Part shown: positions 26,636 to 34,710 of the stretch, piece by piece | Position numbering within the stretch: position 1 is the stretch's first letter | Layout: each line of letters starts with the position of its first letter | NCBI GenBank assembly: GCA_003327425.1 | Contig: QOQW01000011.1 | Location: forward strand, 1 to 64,000 | Direction of reading: 5' to 3' | Length of the DNA: 64,000 nucleotides | Origin: Candidatus Ozemibacter sibiricus | GTDB lineage: Bacteria; Muiribacteriota; Ozemobacteria; Ozemobacterales; Ozemobacteraceae | Position numbers and translations under genes: made by a program | The notes under the pieces: model-generated | Databases searched by the model: none | What the model saw: the letters and a program-made list of their open reading frames with translations, nothing else | Told to the model about the DNA's origin: nothing

Positions 26636-27433
26636 ATGCGGGGCAGGAGAGTCGCTGGAACCATGCGCATGCCGCAAGCCCATCGCCCACCCGAACCCCT
26701 CGTCGTCCGGCCGGTCACTGCGATCTGGCCAGGGGTGATGCTGGCGGTGGTCGTGCTGCTGCTGCTCCTGGTGGGCGCCGGCAGCCGGCCGGCGAGCGGC
26801 CGCGATTGTGCGGTGTGCGGCCTGACCGAGCTGCCCGAGCTGGCCATGGTCTGTCCGAAGTGCCAGGCCGCCCTGCATGCCACGCGCAGCCGCCAGGCGG
26901 CCCGAGCGACCGCCGTCCTGATCATCGAGATCCGCTATACCGGCGATCAGCCCGAGCGTCTGCCCGAATACGGGAAGGTGTTCTTCAACGGGGCCTATCG
27001 GGGCAACCTCCCGCTGGTCGAGCGGGAAGCTCGTTCGCCCGTGGGCACGGCGGGCCATGGCGGTCTGGGCAGCGAGTTCACCGCTCTCTACCGGGGCGAA
27101 TGGCGCAATCTCGATGCCGGCCAGATCGCCGTGCGCGTCGATATGCGCTTCCGGCGCCTGTTCGGCGTGGGCCGCAGCTACAAAGAGGTGACCTTCCCCT
27201 TTGTGGGGCTCAAGAGCGGAGAGAAGACCGTGCTGCGGTATTCGTTCGCCCACCCGCGCGAGTTCGGGCGCTCCCTCCGCCGCGAGGGGAAGACGGAGCC
27301 GGGCCTCGCTTCGGGTACGGAGGGCCTGCCGCTGGCTGGACCGGCCAGACCGGCCCGCCCGGCCGAGCGCGGCGCCGTCCTGCTTCGCACCGGCAGCGGC
27401 ACGGTCGGTCTCGAGGTGCCGGCGTTTCCCTGA
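26636..27433 (+). CDS. Membrane-anchored protein with a zinc ribbon
   Basis: A 265-residue protein, unrecognised. A single hydrophobic segment (about 33-48) is followed at once by a zinc-ribbon pattern, C58-x2-C61 and C73-x2-C76, then a beta-rich domain (about 90-210; FFNGAYRGNLPLVERE looks like a beta sandwich strand pair) and a Pro/Ala-rich tail. This suggests an anchored protein whose bulk lies outside the cytoplasm. The start is uncertain: ATG at 26636 has a poor site, while an ATG at 26663 has AGGAGA 12 nt upstream and still precedes the membrane segment. It shows no operon link, being 254 bp from the oppositely oriented small gene. Confidence 0.65.
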   Translation: MRGRRVAGTMRMPQAHRPPEPLVVRPVTAIWPGVMLAVVVLLLLLVGAGSRPASGRDCAVCGLTELPELAMVCPKCQAALHATRSRQAARATAVLIIEIRYTGDQPERLPEYGKVFFNGAYRGNLPLVEREARSPVGTAGHGGLGSEFTALYRGEWRNLDAGQIAVRVDMRFRRLFGVGRSYKEVTFPFVGLKSGEKTVLRYSFAHPREFGRSLRREGKTEPGLASGTEGLPLAGPARPARPAERGAVLLRTGSGTVGLEVPAFP

Positions 27434-27647
27434 ACCTGGGGCAGCGCCCGCGTTCCGGTCGCCTCGCCACCGCCGCCGGCCTTCCTTTCCTCGCCAGGGG
27501 CGCGCGGGTCGCCGCCGCTCCGTGGGCGCGTTCGGTTCGCGTGGTGGCGCCTGGTCGGGTCGACCTCTCAGGAAAATCAACGCGGGCGTCGATGGATATG
27601 CTGAACCGTTTCTCGAAAAAAGCATCAAACGGGGAGGCAGATCCGTC

Positions 27648-28292
27648 ATGAACGGTCAGTCGCGCTGGTTTCTCCTGTTCGTCATCCTCAGCCTGATCAG
27701 CATCTTCTTCTACCCTGCCACTTCCTATGCGGCCCAGTCCTGGATGAAGTATTTCCGCAAAGATACGCTGCTCAATACCTACATGCGGGCCTACGCCGTG
27801 AGCGGCGATCTTCTCTATGTCGGCACCTACGGCGACGGTCTGGTCATCTATTCCGGCGACAGCACCCGCAACGTCAATACGAAGAACTCGCGGTCGTCTC
27901 CCGAGGTGCGCGATGGACTGGTCTGCGACAACATCACCGCGATGTGCCTCGATGAGCGCAATGGCCGGCTCTGGATCGGCACCATCGAGGGGCTCAGCTC
28001 GTGCGCCCTCGATGCGACCGACTGGAAGACCTACACCACCCGCGATGGCCTGCCCAACGATGTCATCCGCGACATCGCCGTCGATGCCAACGGGCTGGTC
28101 TGGGTGGGCACGCCGTCCGGGGTCGGCGTCTACGACGGCCAGACCTGGAAGGTCTACGATGCGAACAACGGCCTCTACGAGAACAGCGTCCATTCCATTA
28201 CCGTGCAGGGGGATACGGTCTGGGTGGCATCGGTCGGGGGGGCCGTCTCCCGCTTCAAAGACGGGACCTGGAAGCTGTTCATGCGCAACTGA
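27648..28292 (+). CDS. Exported protein with two-component-regulator propeller repeats
   Basis: A 214-residue protein with a signal peptide (1-28, cut after SYA). The rest holds about four Reg_prop-type beta-propeller blades: LLYVGTYGDGLVIY, RLWIGTIEGLSSC, LVWVGTPSGVGVYDGQTWK and TVWVASVGGAVSRFKDGTWK, with TRDGLPNDVI between blades. Such repeats usually form the sensor half of hybrid histidine kinases. Here they stand alone and are too few for a full propeller, so a partner or oligomer is likely. The start at 27648 has GGGGAGG upstream; the longer frame is rejected. A terminator-like hairpin follows. Confidence 0.78.
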   Translation: MNGQSRWFLLFVILSLISIFFYPATSYAAQSWMKYFRKDTLLNTYMRAYAVSGDLLYVGTYGDGLVIYSGDSTRNVNTKNSRSSPEVRDGLVCDNITAMCLDERNGRLWIGTIEGLSSCALDATDWKTYTTRDGLPNDVIRDIAVDANGLVWVGTPSGVGVYDGQTWKVYDANNGLYENSVHSITVQGDTVWVASVGGAVSRFKDGTWKLFMRN

Positions 28293-28346
28293 ACAAGCTG
28301 AGCGGGGCCGTGGCCGGCCCTGCTCGCGATGGCGACGATCATCGGT

Positions 28347-28370
28347 GAAGCCCCCCCGCGCGGGGGCTTC
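28347..28370 (+). terminator. Terminator after the propeller protein
   Basis: A 9-bp GC-rich stem (28347-28355 with 28362-28370), 6-nt loop, followed by a short pyrimidine-rich run (cttcatgttg). It lies 55 nt after the stop codon. Confidence 0.6.
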
Positions 28371-28431
28371 CTTCATGTTGGCCTGGCTCTCGATCGCGCC
28401 AGGCCGCTGGTGAAGGCGATGGCCTGGGCCA

Positions 28432-28460
28432 TGGACCATCGAGCCGACCTCGGCTATAAT
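28432..28460 (+). promoter_or_regulatory. Promoter of a probably leaderless gene
   Basis: TGGACC (28432-28437), 17-bp spacer, TATAAT (28455-28460). Only 9 nt separate the -10 from the ATG at 28470, so the transcript should start within about 3 nt of the start codon. Confidence 0.75.
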
Positions 28461-28469
28461 GCGCCGGTC

Positions 28470-29495
28470 ATGGAAGAAATCCTGCTGCGGCCGTTCCATC
28501 GTGGTACCTACGAATGCCTGTGGGCCGAGCACCGCTATGCGTTGCTGGCGGTGTCGCTGAAGAAGTTCCGGCAGGCCATCGGCAAGCTGGGGCGCACTCC
28601 GCACGTTCTCGCCTTCCTGGCCAGTCTGCGGCATGGCACCGAACAGCCCTGGGCGGAATGGAACCACGCCCTGCTCAGCATCTACGACCATGTCAAAGAG
28701 CACCTCGACCGTCCCGCCCGCCAGGAGCTGATCGACCGTCTGCTGGCCGGCGATCCCGGGGTGCCGACCGCCCTGTTCGAGCTGGGCCGCCGCTGGCACG
28801 TGGCGCCGGTGCTGGGGTGCCGCCTGTTCTTCCCCCGCCGCGCCCTGTACAAGTTCTATGATTTCGGCGATCAGCCTGGCCTCTGGGTCTGCCTGGGGCC
28901 GATGCTCATCCATCTCGGGTGGGGAGCGCTGCGGGCGCGTTGGGAAGCCCGCACCGGCATGATCGGGCCCGCGCTCGACGAGCGGCTGGCGACGTTGGCG
29001 GGCGGCCTCGAGGCCGATGCCTACGTGGGCTGGCCCTTGTCCCTGCGCGAGGTGCTGGAAGACCACGCGGCGGTGGCGATCACCCCGACCCGGGTCTGGC
29101 TGCATCCTCGCCTCGCCCTGCCCCTCCCGCCGGCGGTGCCGTTCCCGGCCGATCCGGTTCTGGCCGGGTGGGCCGCGCTCGAGCGGGCCTGGGATGCCGA
29201 TCCGGGCCTGATGCCGGCCCTGCCCTCCTTCGCGGAATGGCGGGCGCATCTGACGGGGCCCGCGCTGCCTGAGCTGGTCCCGCCGGCCCCTGACGAGGTG
29301 GCCGACCTCTATGCCGATCTCCTCGATGCCTTCTACGAGCAGCAAGCGCTCGAGCATGGAGCCCGGCTGGCGGAGGCCGACGGCGACGCGGCAGGCGCGG
29401 GGCGCGCCGACGACGAAGCAGGCAGCCCGTCGGAAGGGGAGGATCCCCTGGCCCTCCTCGACGAAGCAGCCGAGCGCGATGGCGATCGCCGGTGA
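28470..29495 (+). CDS. Unrecognised 341-residue protein, probably leaderless mRNA
   Basis: A soluble protein. The first 130 residues are helical (EHRYALLAVSLKKFRQAIGK; WNHALLSIYDHVKEHLDRPA) and faintly recall the YbgA/DUF1722 fold, but I cannot assign it. The middle has a Trp/Gly-rich part, and the last 60 residues are acidic and low-complexity. The ATG at 28470 was chosen because a consensus -10 lies 9 nt upstream and no Shine-Dalgarno exists; the longer frame crosses the upstream terminator. It converges on ccsA with an 83-bp gap. No link to neighbours is visible. Confidence 0.6.
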   Translation: MEEILLRPFHRGTYECLWAEHRYALLAVSLKKFRQAIGKLGRTPHVLAFLASLRHGTEQPWAEWNHALLSIYDHVKEHLDRPARQELIDRLLAGDPGVPTALFELGRRWHVAPVLGCRLFFPRRALYKFYDFGDQPGLWVCLGPMLIHLGWGALRARWEARTGMIGPALDERLATLAGGLEADAYVGWPLSLREVLEDHAAVAITPTRVWLHPRLALPLPPAVPFPADPVLAGWAALERAWDADPGLMPALPSFAEWRAHLTGPALPELVPPAPDEVADLYADLLDAFYEQQALEHGARLAEADGDAAGAGRADDEAGSPSEGEDPLALLDEAAERDGDRR

Positions 29496-29578
29496 GTCCA
29501 GGGCGCCGTCGTCGGGCTGGTCACCGCCCGCGAGCTCCGGCGGTCATCGGCGTCGAGGGGGAAATCGGTCTTCCCCGC

Positions 29579-30640
29579 TCAGAGCGTGGCGTAGGAGTGG
29601 AGGCCGGAGAGCAGCAGGTTCACCCCGAACAGGGTGAACATGGTGACCAGGAAGCCCAGCACCGACAGGATGGCGGTCCAGGTGCCCTGCCAGCCGCGGG
29701 TCAGCCGCACGTGCAGGTAGATCGAGTAGACCAGGAAGGTGATGAGGGCCCAGGTCTCTTTGGGGTCCCAGCCCCAGTAGCGGCCCCAGGCCTTGTTGGC
29801 CCAGACCATCCCGAAGATCAGCGCGCCGACGGTGAACAGCGGGTAGCCGAGGGCGATGGCCCGATAGGTGTAGTCGTCGAGCAGATCGGCCGGCGGCAAC
29901 CAGCGATCCATGGCCGCGCTGACGGCGCCGCGGAACTGGACAGCCGCCACGACCAAACCGGCCAGCGTGGCCGCGACCGGCAGGATGACCCACAGCAGGA
30001 GCGTGGTGGGATCGCGGTCGGGATGCGGTTGCTGGGCGAACTTCCAGGCCAGGCCAGCCATGGCCAGCAGGAACAGGCCGGGCAGGCCGAAGACGATGCC
30101 GGCGCAGGCCAGACGCTCGGGGCCGGTGGGGGGCGGAAAACCGCGGGACGGGGCGGCGGGGTCTTCCAGGAACCGGCGCAGGCAGAACAGATAGCTCAGC
30201 ACGAAGGACAAGGCGAAGGCCGCTTCGCCGAGGAAGGCGACGGCGACGTGCAGGTGCAGCCAGTAGGATTGGAGGGCAGGCACCAGCGGGCGGGTATCTT
30301 TGGCGAACAGCGACCCGATGCCGATCATCAGCACCGCGACCACGGCCCCTCCCGCTTCGGCCAGGGGAATGGGGGCGGTGCGGGTGAACAGCAGGGCGAT
30401 CCAGGCCAGGAAGGTCGACAGGGTGACCATCGATTCATACATGTTCGACAGCGGGGGATAGCCGGCCTGATACCAGCGGGCCAGCAGACCGGCGAGCGCC
30501 AGGAGGGCGCCGGCCCAGAAGGCGCGGCGCGCCCAGCGATAGAGCGTGTCGCGGGCCAGGCTGGCCGACAGGACGTACCCAAGGAAGCCGGCCATGTCGC
30601 AGAGCATGGCGATCAGGAAGAGGGTGGCGTCGAGGTTCAT
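29579..30640 (-). CDS. ccsA: Cytochrome c biogenesis protein CcsA (ResC)
   Basis: A 353-residue polytopic protein of the CcmC/CcmF/CcsA heme-handling family. The family signature is seen as WGWDPKETWALITFLVYSIY near the C-terminus, with candidate heme-ligand histidines in WLHLHVAVAFLGE, in LHVRL after the signature and near the C-terminus. About eight membrane helices are visible. With ResB it forms the system II synthase that exports heme and attaches it to CxxCH motifs outside the membrane. Its ATG overlaps the resB stop by 4 bases (ATGA), giving translational coupling. The 40 residues upstream in the longer frame are Pro/Arg-rich and were rejected. Confidence 0.92.
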   Translation of the reverse strand: MNLDATLFLIAMLCDMAGFLGYVLSASLARDTLYRWARRAFWAGALLALAGLLARWYQAGYPPLSNMYESMVTLSTFLAWIALLFTRTAPIPLAEAGGAVVAVLMIGIGSLFAKDTRPLVPALQSYWLHLHVAVAFLGEAAFALSFVLSYLFCLRRFLEDPAAPSRGFPPPTGPERLACAGIVFGLPGLFLLAMAGLAWKFAQQPHPDRDPTTLLLWVILPVAATLAGLVVAAVQFRGAVSAAMDRWLPPADLLDDYTYRAIALGYPLFTVGALIFGMVWANKAWGRYWGWDPKETWALITFLVYSIYLHVRLTRGWQGTWTAILSVLGFLVTMFTLFGVNLLLSGLHSYATL

Positions 30641-32136
30641 GAGCGAGGTTCTCCCGTGACTTCCTGGAGCAGGGCATCCAGGCGCTGTCGGAGGGTGGCG
30701 GCCGGGCGGTTGCCGGCCAGGGCGATGAGGACGACGCCATTCGGGCGATGCACCACCCACTCTTCGAAATAGGGCAGGTAGAAGGCCAGGCCGAGGCCGG
30801 CCACCATGATGAAGCAGCCGATCCAGACCACCGGCACGAACGGGTCATGGCAGACCTGCAGGCCGCTCTGGAAGGTCGGCTGGGCGTCTTCGACCACGAA
30901 GCGATAGGGCAGGCTCGAGAAGAAATGGCCCATCTCGCTCATCTGGCTCGAGAAGGCCCAGGCGCGTCCCACCAGCGACCCGTCGGGAGCATGGCCCACG
31001 ATGCGGGCGGCGGGGTTGCGCAGTTCATCGGAGACCGAGACGAACTGGGACCCCATGATCTTGAAGTCGGGCAGGAAATCGAGCAGGAGGAAGGTGGTCG
31101 AACTCCAGTCGGGCTGGTAGGGTTCGCCCACCGTCAGCCGCAACCGGACGGGCTCGGACCCCAGCTCGGCGGGCTGGGTGGCATTGGGATTCGACTGGAC
31201 GAGGAGATCGACCGTGCGGTATTTCCGCGACCAGTCGGCCTGGTAGAAGGTGAACCCGCCGTAGGAGAACGGCTGGTTGACCCGCAGGACCGCTCCGCTG
31301 GCGGGGCCTTCCGGGGTGTCCACCTCGACTCGGGTGTTCCAGCTCTTGACCATGGGCGGGGCTCCGGTGGCGGTGCCCTCGTAATGATCCACCCATAGAT
31401 CGACGAACCGGAGATGGAAGGCCGGACTGGCCAGACCCCGGTGGTAGATGGCCTCGAGATGCTCGATCCGGGCTTGCAGGTCGTTCAGACGGGGGTCATG
31501 GGGATTGAGCTGCTGCAGCGTGCGGGCCTGCCGGCGCAGGCGATCGGCCTGCATGGCGGCCCGGATGGCTTCGACGGGGGGCACCGCCACCCGGTCGCCG
31601 GTGCCGCCGGTGAGGCCCATCTCCACGCCGAAGAGATGGCTGCCCAGGCCGCCGACCAGGATCAGCAAGAACCCGAGGTGCAGCAGCGGGCTGCCCAGCA
31701 GCGCGGCCCGCCCGGTCACCCGCAGGTGCAGGACGGAGCCATCGTCGGCGGTGCGGGCCGGGGTGCCGAACCCGGTGAAGCGGCGGGTCTGCTCCTGATC
31801 GAGGCGGCGGCCCACCGGCAGCGAGGCGATCTCGCCGGGGGTGGCGGTGGCCAGGCGGTGGCTGAACCGGCGTCGGGTGACCTGGATCCGGGTCAGGGTG
31901 CAGGCCAGGGTCGAGAGGGCGAGCAGCCCGAGCACGCCCAGGAACAACCAGCCATGGTAGAGGTCGTCCAGGCCCAGGGCCAGGATCCAGGGGGCGGCGC
32001 GCGGCAGGTTCGTCTGGTAGAAGACGGCTTCCTGGCCTTGCGGCAGCAGGGTGCCGATCACCGCCAGCAGGCTCAGCAGGGCGATGAGGAAAATGGCGGT
32101 TTTCAGCGAGACCAGGAATTTTCTGAGGGCACGCAT
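30637..32136 (-). CDS. resB: Cytochrome c biogenesis protein ResB
   Basis: A 499-residue protein with the ResB layout: an N-terminal helix starting in KFLVSLKTAIFLIALLSLLA, two further helices by residue 175, a large beta-rich extracytoplasmic domain (about 180-440, containing QPFSYGGFTFYQADW, typical of the family), and a last helix (VWIGCFIMVAGLGLAFYLP). It partners CcsA in cytochrome c synthesis. The ATG at 32136 lies 9 nt after a -10 (TATACT) and has no Shine-Dalgarno, so the transcript is probably leaderless. No thioredoxin-like ResA or c-type cytochrome gene is in the window. Confidence 0.92.
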   Translation of the reverse strand: MRALRKFLVSLKTAIFLIALLSLLAVIGTLLPQGQEAVFYQTNLPRAAPWILALGLDDLYHGWLFLGVLGLLALSTLACTLTRIQVTRRRFSHRLATATPGEIASLPVGRRLDQEQTRRFTGFGTPARTADDGSVLHLRVTGRAALLGSPLLHLGFLLILVGGLGSHLFGVEMGLTGGTGDRVAVPPVEAIRAAMQADRLRRQARTLQQLNPHDPRLNDLQARIEHLEAIYHRGLASPAFHLRFVDLWVDHYEGTATGAPPMVKSWNTRVEVDTPEGPASGAVLRVNQPFSYGGFTFYQADWSRKYRTVDLLVQSNPNATQPAELGSEPVRLRLTVGEPYQPDWSSTTFLLLDFLPDFKIMGSQFVSVSDELRNPAARIVGHAPDGSLVGRAWAFSSQMSEMGHFFSSLPYRFVVEDAQPTFQSGLQVCHDPFVPVVWIGCFIMVAGLGLAFYLPYFEEWVVHRPNGVVLIALAGNRPAATLRQRLDALLQEVTGEPRS

Positions 32137-32145
32137 CGCCTGTGC

Positions 32146-32174
32146 AGTATAAAAGCTCGCCGTCGGCGATGCAA
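32146..32174 (-). promoter_or_regulatory. Promoter of resB-ccsA
   Basis: On the minus strand, TTGCAT (32174-32169), 17-bp spacer, TATACT (32151-32146). The ATG begins 9 nt after the -10, the same distance as for the gene at 28470. Confidence 0.75.
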
Positions 32175-32286
32175 CCCCGCGGCGGCCAACAGGCCAGACG
32201 AACCCGGGCCGGCATGGTGGCCGCCATGGTGGCGGATGTGGGCGGGCGTTGGCGGGCATGGGCGGTGCTGGCGGTCCCGGCGGGGT

Positions 32287-32315
32287 TTGCGCCGGGCCGG
32301 TCGTTGCGGTATAAC
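32287..32315 (+). promoter_or_regulatory. Promoter of the UDP-ManNAc dehydrogenase gene
   Basis: TTGCGC (32287-32292), 17-bp spacer, TATAAC (32310-32315). The leader is about 40 nt and holds the Shine-Dalgarno GGAGGA at 32350-32355. Confidence 0.65.
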
Positions 32316-32360
32316 CTTCTCGTGCCGGGGGCACCACGAGTTCCCGGCCGGAGGATAGCG

Positions 32361-33554
32361 ATGAAGCAGATCTGCATCATGGGGCTGGGCTATATCGGTC
32401 TGCCGACCAGCAGCATCCTGGCCGCCAAGGGATTCTCGGTGCTGGGGGTCGATGTCAATCCCGAAGTGGTCGAGACCATCAATCAAGGGAAGATCCACAT
32501 CACCGAGCCCGATCTCGACCTGTTCGTCAAGGCCGCGGTGGGCTCAGGGAAGCTGCGCGCGGCCCTGGCCCCCGAACCGAGCGATGTCTTCATCATCGCC
32601 GTGCCGACGCCTTTCAAGGAAGGCCATCGCGCCGATCTGTCCTATGTCGAAGCGGCGACGCGGGCCATCGTGCCGGTGCTGCGGGCCGGCAACCTCGTCA
32701 TCCTCGAGTCCACCTCGCCGCCCCGCACCTGCACGGGCACCATCGCTCCGATCCTGACCGCGGCGGGGTTCACCGTCGGTCGCGACATCTTCCTGGCCCA
32801 CTGTCCCGAACGCGTGCTGCCGGGCCAGATCATGCGCGAAGTGGTCGAGAACGACCGGGTCATCGGCGGCGTCACTCCCGAGTGCGCCCGCCGCGCCCGC
32901 GACCTCTACGCCAGCTTCACGACCGGTCAGATCTTCCTGACCGATGCCACCACCGCCGAGATGGTCAAGCTCGTCGAGAACAGCTTCCGCGATGTCAACA
33001 TCGCCTTCGCCAATGAGCTGTCGATCATCTGCGAATCCCTCGGCCTCAACGTCTGGGAGCTGATCTCCCTGGCCAACCGCCATCCCCGCGTCAACATCCT
33101 GCGGCCCGGGCCCGGCGTCGGGGGGCACTGCATCGCGGTCGATCCCTGGTTCATCGTCGAGGCCTGCCCGCAGGAAGCCCGCCTGATCAAGATGGCGCGC
33201 CTCGTCAACGACGACAAGCCCCACCACGTCGTGAAGAAGATCACGGCGGCGGCGGCCAAGTTCAAGCGACCGGTCATCGGCCTGCTCGGCCTGTCCTACA
33301 AGCAGGACATCGACGACCTGCGCGAATCGCCCGCCGTCGAGATCGCCCGGGCCGTCCGGCAGGCCGACCTCGGCGAGTTGCTGGTCTGCGAGCCCTACCG
33401 GCAGTCCCATCCCGAGTTCGAGCTGCGGCCTCTGGCCGAGGTCCTGGCCCGTTCCGATATCCTCGTCCTGCTGGTGCCGCATCAGCCGTTCAAAGCGGTC
33501 GATCGCGAACTCCTCAAGCCGAAGATCGTCATCGACACCTGCGGGATCTGGTAG
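32361..33554 (+). CDS. wecC: UDP-N-acetyl-D-mannosamine dehydrogenase
   Basis: A 397-residue nucleotide-sugar dehydrogenase, the usual length for WecC. The N-terminal Rossmann motif GLGYIGLP binds NAD. The active-site Cys is C257 in PGPGVGGHCIAVDPWF, and this VDPWF form is typical of the ManNAc rather than the glucose enzyme. HCPERVLPG and the C-terminal LGLSYKQDIDDLRESPA are also typical. It oxidises UDP-ManNAc to the uronic acid for surface polysaccharide. No epimerase or glycosyltransferase lies nearby, so it is an orphan of its pathway here. The start has a GGAGGA site; the upstream extension of the frame is untranslated. Confidence 0.9.
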   Translation: MKQICIMGLGYIGLPTSSILAAKGFSVLGVDVNPEVVETINQGKIHITEPDLDLFVKAAVGSGKLRAALAPEPSDVFIIAVPTPFKEGHRADLSYVEAATRAIVPVLRAGNLVILESTSPPRTCTGTIAPILTAAGFTVGRDIFLAHCPERVLPGQIMREVVENDRVIGGVTPECARRARDLYASFTTGQIFLTDATTAEMVKLVENSFRDVNIAFANELSIICESLGLNVWELISLANRHPRVNILRPGPGVGGHCIAVDPWFIVEACPQEARLIKMARLVNDDKPHHVVKKITAAAAKFKRPVIGLLGLSYKQDIDDLRESPAVEIARAVRQADLGELLVCEPYRQSHPEFELRPLAEVLARSDILVLLVPHQPFKAVDRELLKPKIVIDTCGIW

Positions 33555-33630
33555 ACCCGTCGGCGCCGGGGACCACGACATTTCCTTCCTGCTGCCGCCA
33601 TTCAGGCCGCGGCGCGGGCCGGCCGGACTC

Positions 33631-34710
33631 TTACGGCTTGGGCATGCGCGGCTCGACGAACGCCTGGAACTTCTTCAGGAAATCGGGCAGATTGGGATCG
33701 TTGCGGGTCTGATCGAACAGGGCCCGGGCCTTGTCATACTGCTCGAGTCGGCGGTACAGCTCGCCGGCATGGTAGCGCATGGCGGCCTTCTCGCCGGGAT
33801 GCGCCGTCGTCTCGGCGGCCTGGACGAGGCCGGCGGCGGCCTTGGCCTGGAACTCCCGCTCGAGGGCGAGGTCCTGGGTGAAGTGCTCTTCCAGGTCGGC
33901 GGCCTGTTCGGGCTTCAACAGCGGTTTGACCAGATCGAGGGCGGCGCGGGCGCTGGCATTCTCCCCGTGCAGCCGCAGCAGCAGGAAGGCGCCCAGCCGG
34001 GCGCCGAGGTCGGCCGGGGCGCCCTCGGCTTTGGCGGCGGCGAGCAGCCCTTCCGCCACTTCGACCTCGAAGGTGGCCTGGTTGCCGTCGTGCTTGTCCT
34101 TGATTTCCCCTTCACGGCCCTTGAACGCTTCGTCGAGAGCTTTCTTCAGGGCCGCCCGCTGGTCGTCGTCCAGCGTATGGAGATAGACCTCGGGGCGGTG
34201 CCGGAACACCCAGGCGGCGTTCTGGTACTGCCGGGCCACCGCTCGGGGTTCGGCCCCGCGGAGGGCGTAGACCTGGGCGATCAGGTCATAGCGCACCCAG
34301 GCGGGCACTTCCTCAAAGGATCCGCTGGCCGGCAAGGGCTGCCGCGGCGTCAGCCGTTTCTCTTCGAGGATGGCCTTCTTCAGTCCCTCGGGAAGAGGGG
34401 GGGCAGCTTGATCAGTGGTGCCGACCGGCGTGAATTCATCGAGGAAGCCGGCGTAGCCGCATTTGAGGCAGAGAAGGGGAGCGATCAGGAGGGGTTGATG
34501 GCCGCGGGCGCGGGTCATGAAATCGGTGTCCTGACCGCCGAAGGTGTTGCTGGACATGATCTGCGGCGCGGTGAAGGTGGCGACGCAGACCGGGCAGGCC
34601 ACCTCGACGCGGGCGGTCGTGGTGGCGCCGACGGGTCCCGCCCCGCTGAGAACGGCGAGCAGGGTCAGGGCGAGGGGAAGCGCGAGAGGGGAACGACGCA
34701 GTGGGGTCAT
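33631..34710 (-). CDS. Exported DUF2225-type protein
   Basis: A 359-residue protein. Residues 1-29 look like a signal peptide. Right after it come C39-P-V-C42 and C81-L-K-C84, the four cysteines with the intervening TFGGQDTDF/GHQP stretch that mark DUF2225, a zinc-binding family with helical TPR-like tails. The helical part follows (about 130-355). Family members are usually cytosolic, so an export signal is unusual. The start has GGAGGAA and overlaps the stop of the upstream phosphatase (ATGA), so it is the last gene of the four-gene phosphatase operon. Confidence 0.75.
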   Translation of the reverse strand: MTPLRRSPLALPLALTLLAVLSGAGPVGATTTARVEVACPVCVATFTAPQIMSSNTFGGQDTDFMTRARGHQPLLIAPLLCLKCGYAGFLDEFTPVGTTDQAAPPLPEGLKKAILEEKRLTPRQPLPASGSFEEVPAWVRYDLIAQVYALRGAEPRAVARQYQNAAWVFRHRPEVYLHTLDDDQRAALKKALDEAFKGREGEIKDKHDGNQATFEVEVAEGLLAAAKAEGAPADLGARLGAFLLLRLHGENASARAALDLVKPLLKPEQAADLEEHFTQDLALEREFQAKAAAGLVQAAETTAHPGEKAAMRYHAGELYRRLEQYDKARALFDQTRNDPNLPDFLKKFQAFVEPRMPKP

